A DNA stretch of 64,000 bases. It comes from Janthinobacterium psychrotolerans. Its GTDB lineage: Bacteria; Pseudomonadota; Gammaproteobacteria; Burkholderiales; Burkholderiaceae_D. The DNA is taken from NCBI RefSeq assembly GCF_001677885.1, contig NZ_LOCQ01000042.1, positions 24,414 to 88,413 on the forward strand. The letters run 5' to 3'. Under the pieces are notes generated by a model, which was not told the origin of the DNA, made no database searches, and saw only the letters and a list, made by a program, of their open reading frames with translations. The position numbers were made by a program, and so were the translations under genes. This document shows positions 59,998 through 64,000 of this stretch, in pieces (the stretch's first letter is position 1; every line of letters starts with the position of its first letter).

Positions 59998-60975
59998 ATG
60001 CGCGCCAGCATCGTCCCGCGCGAACGCTACATCGTGCTGCAACAGGCGGCCGAATGGTTTGCCCTGCTCGCATCGAACGAAGCGGGCGAGACCGAGCGTG
60101 CAAAATGGCAGTGCTGGCTCAATGCCGATCCCCTGCATGCCGATACCTGGCGCCAGGTGCAGGCGATCAGCGGCCAGTTTCGAAGCTTGCCGGCGGCGCC
60201 CGCGCGCGCCGCGCTGGCGGGCAACCCTTCGCAAGGCCGGCGCGCCTTTGCCGCCATGCTGGTGGCCGCCGCCAGCGGCCTGGCGCTATGGCGGCGCGAT
60301 GCGACACGGTACGGCGGCACACTGGACTATCGCGGCAGCCATGCCAGCGGTGTCGGCCAGCTACGCCAGCTGGGCCTGCCTGATGGCGGCCAGTTGCTGC
60401 TCGATACCGACAGCCTGGTCGATATCGATTATGGCGCCCGCGCGCGGCGCATCGTGCTGCGCCAGGGCCGCATCCAGATCAGCACCGCCGTTGACACCAT
60501 GCAGCCGGCGCGCCCGCTGCTGGTGCGCACGGCGCAGGGCAGCCTGCGCGCGCTGGGCACACGCTTCGAAGTGCGGCAGGACAAGCACCTGAGCTTGCTG
60601 CGGGTACAGCAGGGCGCTGTGGAAATCACGCCGCGCCATGGGCCGCGGTTGGTGGTGCCGGCCGGGCAGGGTGTCCAATTTGGCGCAGGAAAAGTGGCCT
60701 TCCTGGCGCCAGTCGGCCAGGCGGCGCCGGCCTGGACCCGGCGCATGCTGCTGGCTGACAATATGCGGCTGGCGGACTTCGTGCAGGAATTGTCGCGCTA
60801 CCGCCATGGCTACCTGGGCTGCGATCCGCAGGTGGCGAACTTGCGCCTGGTGGGCGCCTATCCGCTCGACGACCAGGACGCCATCCTGGCCCTGCTCGAA
60901 GCGAGCTTGCCGGTACAGGTGCGGCGCACCATGCCGTGGTGGGTGACGATTGCCGGCCGTGACGCTGCGCAATAA
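59998..60975 (+). CDS. fecR: Iron-siderophore/ferric citrate signal transducer FecR
   Basis: A 325-residue FecR. N-terminal cytoplasmic DUF4880-like part (QQAAEWFALLASNEAGETER, WQCWLNADPLHADTWRQVQA), a membrane stretch (about 80-97, RAFAAMLVAAASGLALW), and the periplasmic FecR domain (LPDGGQLLLDTDSLVDIDYG, LRALGTRFEVRQDKHLSLLR with VQQGAVEI) followed by an STN-like end. It senses the FecA signalling domain and controls FecI. It starts one base after the fecI stop. Confidence 0.92.
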   Translation: MRASIVPRERYIVLQQAAEWFALLASNEAGETERAKWQCWLNADPLHADTWRQVQAISGQFRSLPAAPARAALAGNPSQGRRAFAAMLVAAASGLALWRRDATRYGGTLDYRGSHASGVGQLRQLGLPDGGQLLLDTDSLVDIDYGARARRIVLRQGRIQISTAVDTMQPARPLLVRTAQGSLRALGTRFEVRQDKHLSLLRVQQGAVEITPRHGPRLVVPAGQGVQFGAGKVAFLAPVGQAAPAWTRRMLLADNMRLADFVQELSRYRHGYLGCDPQVANLRLVGAYPLDDQDAILALLEASLPVQVRRTMPWWVTIAGRDAAQ

Positions 60976-61055
60976 AAATATTTTCCAGACGGAGTTCCGC
61001 TTTTCAGTGTTCGATTGGCAAACAAGAGAACGCTGATCTCAACTGAAAGGACTCC

Positions 61056-63401
61056 ATGTCATACCGTACCGCTCCACGCCGCTGCCAGCTGGCCCTGGCC
61101 ATCCATCTTGCCCTGCTGGCGCTGCCCGCTATTGCCGTCCAGCCCGTTGTTGCCTTGCAGCCATCCAGCGCCGGCCTGGTACGCCAGTACAACTTGCCGG
61201 CCGCCGCCCTCAGTACCGCCCTGAGCCGTTTTGCCGGCGAGGCCGGCATCGCGCTGTCGGCCGACGCCAGCCTGACCGATGGCAAGCGGGCGCCGGCCCT
61301 GAGCGGCAGCCATACGCCGGCGCAAGGCTTGCAATGGCTGCTGGCCGGCAGCGGCCTCGAAGCGGTGCTGCGCGCGCCAGGCAGCTATGTACTGCGCGCG
61401 CAAGCGGCGGCAAGCCGTGAGCAGGCCATGGCGGTGATTACCGTGGTCGGCAACTGGCTGGCCCATCCCGATGCGCATTCCAGTTTTGAGCATGGCGGCG
61501 CGCGCGATGTGGTCGGGCGCGGCGAGATGGTGCGCCTGGGCGCGACCGATGCGCGTGACGTGCTCAACCGCCTGCCCGGCGTGTCGGCGCCTGCCAACAA
61601 TGGCACGGGCAGCCATGACATGGCCCTGAACTTCGGCGTGCGCGGCCTCAATCCGCGCCTGGCGGCCCGTTCGACCGTACTGATGGATGGCATCCCGGTA
61701 CCGTTCGCGCCGTATGGCCAGCCGCAACTGTCGTTCGCACCCATCTCCATGGGCAATATGGACGCGGTCGACGTGGTGCGCGGCGGCGGCGCGGTGCGCT
61801 ATGGCCCGCAAAACGTCGGCGGCATCGTCAACTTCGTGACGCGCGCGATCCCCGAGCACGCCGTGGCCGAGGCCAGCGCGCAGGCCGAGCAAAGCCCCTC
61901 GTCCTCCAGCGACAGCATCAGGACGCATACCAGCGTGATGCTGGGCGGCGCCCTGGACAATGGCCTGGGCGGCGCCATCCTGTACAGCGGCGTGCGCGGC
62001 AGCGACTGGCGCGAGCACAGTGGCACGACAATCGATGATCTGATCCTGAAAGGGTGCTACCGCATCGACGCCGCCAGCACCGTGTCGGCCATGCTGCAGC
62101 GCTATGACGGCCAGGCCGACATGCCGGGCGGCCTGACCAGCGCCGCCTTTGCGCGCGACCCGTATCAGTCGACGCGGCCGCATGACAACTTCTGGGGCCG
62201 GCGCAACCTGGCCAGCCTCGCCTACGAAGTCAAGCCCGATCGCCAGCGCCAGTTCACCATGCAGGCTTTTTATACCGATACCTTGCGCAGCGGCTACCTC
62301 GACCAGGGGCGCAACCTGACCCTGTCGCCGCGCAACTACACGGTGCGCGGCGTGGAAACGCGCTATTCGCAGGTGTTCCGGGCAGGACGGGCGCGCCACG
62401 AGATTGGCGTCGGCCACCGCTTTGTCGACGAGTCCAGCCATGAGCTGCGCTACTGGCGCCTCAAGAGCGGCGGCATGCCGCCGACCGAAAGCAGCCCGAT
62501 CGACCGCGATACCTCGGGCAGCACGCGCGCCCATGCGCTGTTTATCGATGACCGCATCGATGTGGGCAACTGGACCATCACGCCCGGCCTGCGCAACGAG
62601 CGCATCCGCTCGTACCAGGACAACAACCTCACCGGCAAACGCGATGGCGGCAACTACAATGTGTTGCTGCCGGCCCTGAACGCCATCTATCATGTCAGCG
62701 ACGCGTGGAATCTGTACGCCAGCGGCGACAGCTCGTTTGGCACGGTGCAGTACAGCAAGATGGCCAATGCCGTCGTCAGCGGTGGCGCCGAACCGGAAAA
62801 AGCCCGTTCATGGGAGCTGGGCACGCGCTACCGGCAAGGTTCCTTGCGGCTGGAGGCCAATCTGTTCCTGATCCGCTTCAGCAACCAGTACGAAAGCAAC
62901 CAGCAAAACAACAGCGTCTATGCGCGCGGCAAGACGCGCCACCGTGGGCTGGAAAGCAGCCTGCAGTATGAGCTCGGTGGCGGCATGAATGTCTATGCCA
63001 GCTATGCGCTGGTTGACGCGGCCATCAAGGAAGAGGGTCGGAATTTCGGCAAGCAGGTGCCGTTTTCGCCACGCCACAAGGGTACGGCCGGCCTCGCCTG
63101 GCATGAAGGCACATGGCGCGCCAGCGTCGACGGCCTGTTCGAAGGCGGGCAGTATGCCGACAGTGCCAATACCGTGGCGGAGAACGCGGCCGGCAACAAT
63201 GGCCGCATTCCCGGCTATGGCGTGTGGGCCGCGCGCGGCAGTGTCGATATAGCCAGCCTGCCGGCCGCCTTGCGTTTGAGCCTGGGCGTGAAAAACCTGT
63301 TTGACCACCGCTATTTCACGCGTTCGTTCGACGACAACAACCTGGGCAAATACGTGGCGCAGCCGCGTACGCTGTATGTGCAGCTGAGCAGCCGCTTTTA
63401 G
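61056..63401 (+). CDS. fecA: TonB-dependent ferric citrate receptor FecA
   Basis: A 781-residue outer-membrane receptor. A signal peptide (about 1-33) is followed by the STN signalling domain (VRQYNLPAAALSTALSRFAG, about 42-115), the TonB box region (AMAVITVVGNW), the plug (DVLNRLPGVSAPANNGTGSH, NFGVRGLNPRLAARSTVLMD, VRGGGAVRYGPQNVGGIVNF) and a 22-strand barrel ending in QLSSRF. Many stretches are nearly word for word those of E. coli FecA (RGSDWREHS, YDGQADMPGGL, FGTVQYSKM, FSPRHKGT), so the substrate is very probably ferric dicitrate. AAAGGA is 4 bases before the ATG. Confidence 0.95.
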   Translation: MSYRTAPRRCQLALAIHLALLALPAIAVQPVVALQPSSAGLVRQYNLPAAALSTALSRFAGEAGIALSADASLTDGKRAPALSGSHTPAQGLQWLLAGSGLEAVLRAPGSYVLRAQAAASREQAMAVITVVGNWLAHPDAHSSFEHGGARDVVGRGEMVRLGATDARDVLNRLPGVSAPANNGTGSHDMALNFGVRGLNPRLAARSTVLMDGIPVPFAPYGQPQLSFAPISMGNMDAVDVVRGGGAVRYGPQNVGGIVNFVTRAIPEHAVAEASAQAEQSPSSSSDSIRTHTSVMLGGALDNGLGGAILYSGVRGSDWREHSGTTIDDLILKGCYRIDAASTVSAMLQRYDGQADMPGGLTSAAFARDPYQSTRPHDNFWGRRNLASLAYEVKPDRQRQFTMQAFYTDTLRSGYLDQGRNLTLSPRNYTVRGVETRYSQVFRAGRARHEIGVGHRFVDESSHELRYWRLKSGGMPPTESSPIDRDTSGSTRAHALFIDDRIDVGNWTITPGLRNERIRSYQDNNLTGKRDGGNYNVLLPALNAIYHVSDAWNLYASGDSSFGTVQYSKMANAVVSGGAEPEKARSWELGTRYRQGSLRLEANLFLIRFSNQYESNQQNNSVYARGKTRHRGLESSLQYELGGGMNVYASYALVDAAIKEEGRNFGKQVPFSPRHKGTAGLAWHEGTWRASVDGLFEGGQYADSANTVAENAAGNNGRIPGYGVWAARGSVDIASLPAALRLSLGVKNLFDHRYFTRSFDDNNLGKYVAQPRTLYVQLSSRF

Positions 63402-63630
63402 CCTTGCAATGGCGGCCGTCAGGTCTTGCGGCGCAAGCCGTCGAGGCTGAACGCGCCGCCGCATGGCGTACTCCATTTGGAAAGCGAAGATCCGGCCCTG
63501 GCGATGATGCATTTGCTCGGCCGGCGATGAGCCACTGTATTCTTTTTGGCTATGTCAGCGAAAACGGTGGGAACGCCGTGAAATTTCTGCGCTCTAAACC
63601 GGTCAGGTATTGCCTTTCAAGGAGCCGATC

Positions 63631-64000
63631 ATGGATAGAGCCCAGTGGCAGGCCTTCGCCAGGCAATTCCCGCAACTGTCGCATCGCCAGCGCCTTGCCA
63701 GCGGCGATTTATTGCGCACCAGCGCGCCACAGGTTGCGGCCGTCACCCTGATCGAGCAGACAGCGCAGGCGCAACTGCATTGTCCGGCATGTCTATCGAC
63801 ACATTTCCACCGCCACGGCCACGCCCACGGCCTGCAGCGCTATCGCTGCGTGCCGTGCCGCAAAACCTTCAATGCCTTGAGCGGCACGCCGCTGGCGCAT
63901 CTGCACCACAAGGAACGCTGGCTGGCCTATGCCGATTGCCTGCTCAACTCGTTTTCGGTGCGCAAGGCCGCCAGCCAGGTAAGCATCCATCGCAACACCA
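63631..64000 (+). mobile_element. IS1595-type transposase, 5' part only (cut by window end)
   Basis: An open frame from ATG 63631 to the window edge (about 123 codons, GGAG 6 bases upstream). It has the zinc ribbon of IS1595-family transposases (HCPACLSTHFHRHGHAHGLQ, YRCVPCRKTFNALSGTPLAH) with four Cys, and then HHKERWLAYADCLLNSFSVR with KAASQVSIHRNT, the helix-turn-helix that precedes the DDE domain. No stop is reached, so the catalytic domain lies outside. The left end and target duplication were not identified in 63402-63630, which holds no other recognisable gene. Confidence 0.8.

Noticed and set aside
1..64000. tRNA, rRNA, CRISPR array, prophage or conjugative element
   Set aside because: None recognised: no array of spaced repeats, no integrase, no phage structural genes; the only mobile element is the transposase at the right edge.

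Overview
The window looks like a chromosomal segment of a high-GC betaproteobacterium, probably Oxalobacteraceae (Janthinobacterium/Duganella/Massilia type). The reasons are the DUF3460 protein (a family I associate with Burkholderiales), the GC-rich coding style and the protein similarities recalled from memory. No rRNA, tRNA, CRISPR array or prophage was recognised.

Layout. (i) 0.2-5.3 kb: a degenerate EAL-domain protein, a Tat-type DUF882 lipoprotein, a DUF3460 protein, a LysR regulator convergent with a PACE-family efflux protein, an orphan protein and a GT9 glycosyltransferase. (ii) 5.3-39.9 kb: an almost complete flagellar locus. The order flgBCDEFGHIJKL plus a flgL-adjacent protein, flgA, flgN-flgM, fliD-S-T-K-L-A-motA-motB, and fliEFGHIJ divergent from fliMNPQR-flhBA matches the lateral (Flag-2/Laf) type of flagellar system rather than a polar or peritrichous primary system. 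Chemotaxis genes, fliO, flhF/flhG, flhDC and a lafK-like activator are absent. The flagellin is LafA-like with an Ala/Thr-rich centre. FlgJ is split into two genes, and a second FliK-like protein lies beside the flagellin.

(iii) 40.0-54.4 kb: one co-oriented, mostly overlapping run of eleven genes directly upstream of the flagellin gene. It encodes two TPR/O-GlcNAc-transferase-like (GT41) proteins at its ends. Between them lie a VioA/DegT-type sugar aminotransferase, a PglD/VioB-like hexapeptide acyltransferase, an acyl-AMP ligase, a free-standing acyl carrier protein, a membrane di-iron desaturase/hydroxylase, a Gfo/Idh/MocA oxidoreductase and three SAM methyltransferases. My reading is a flagellin glycosylation island that makes and attaches an acylated, possibly desaturated or hydroxylated and methylated, amino sugar. 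This is the best candidate for an undescribed system here.

(iv) 54.5-59.3 kb: metabolism, with ETF-ubiquinone oxidoreductase, an SDR, a PAS-LuxR regulator and a 3-oxoacid CoA-transferase pair. (v) 59.4-63.4 kb: a fecI-fecR-fecA ferric citrate signalling and uptake module behind a perfect Fur-box palindrome. (vi) From 63.6 kb: the start of an IS1595-type transposase cut by the window edge, lying where fecBCDE would be expected.

How the parts fit: the flagellar genes supply the export gate, basal body, hook, motor, sigma-28/FlgM switch and filament. The adjoining sugar/acyl genes probably decorate the filament. All family assignments come from reading motifs by eye; no database search was possible.
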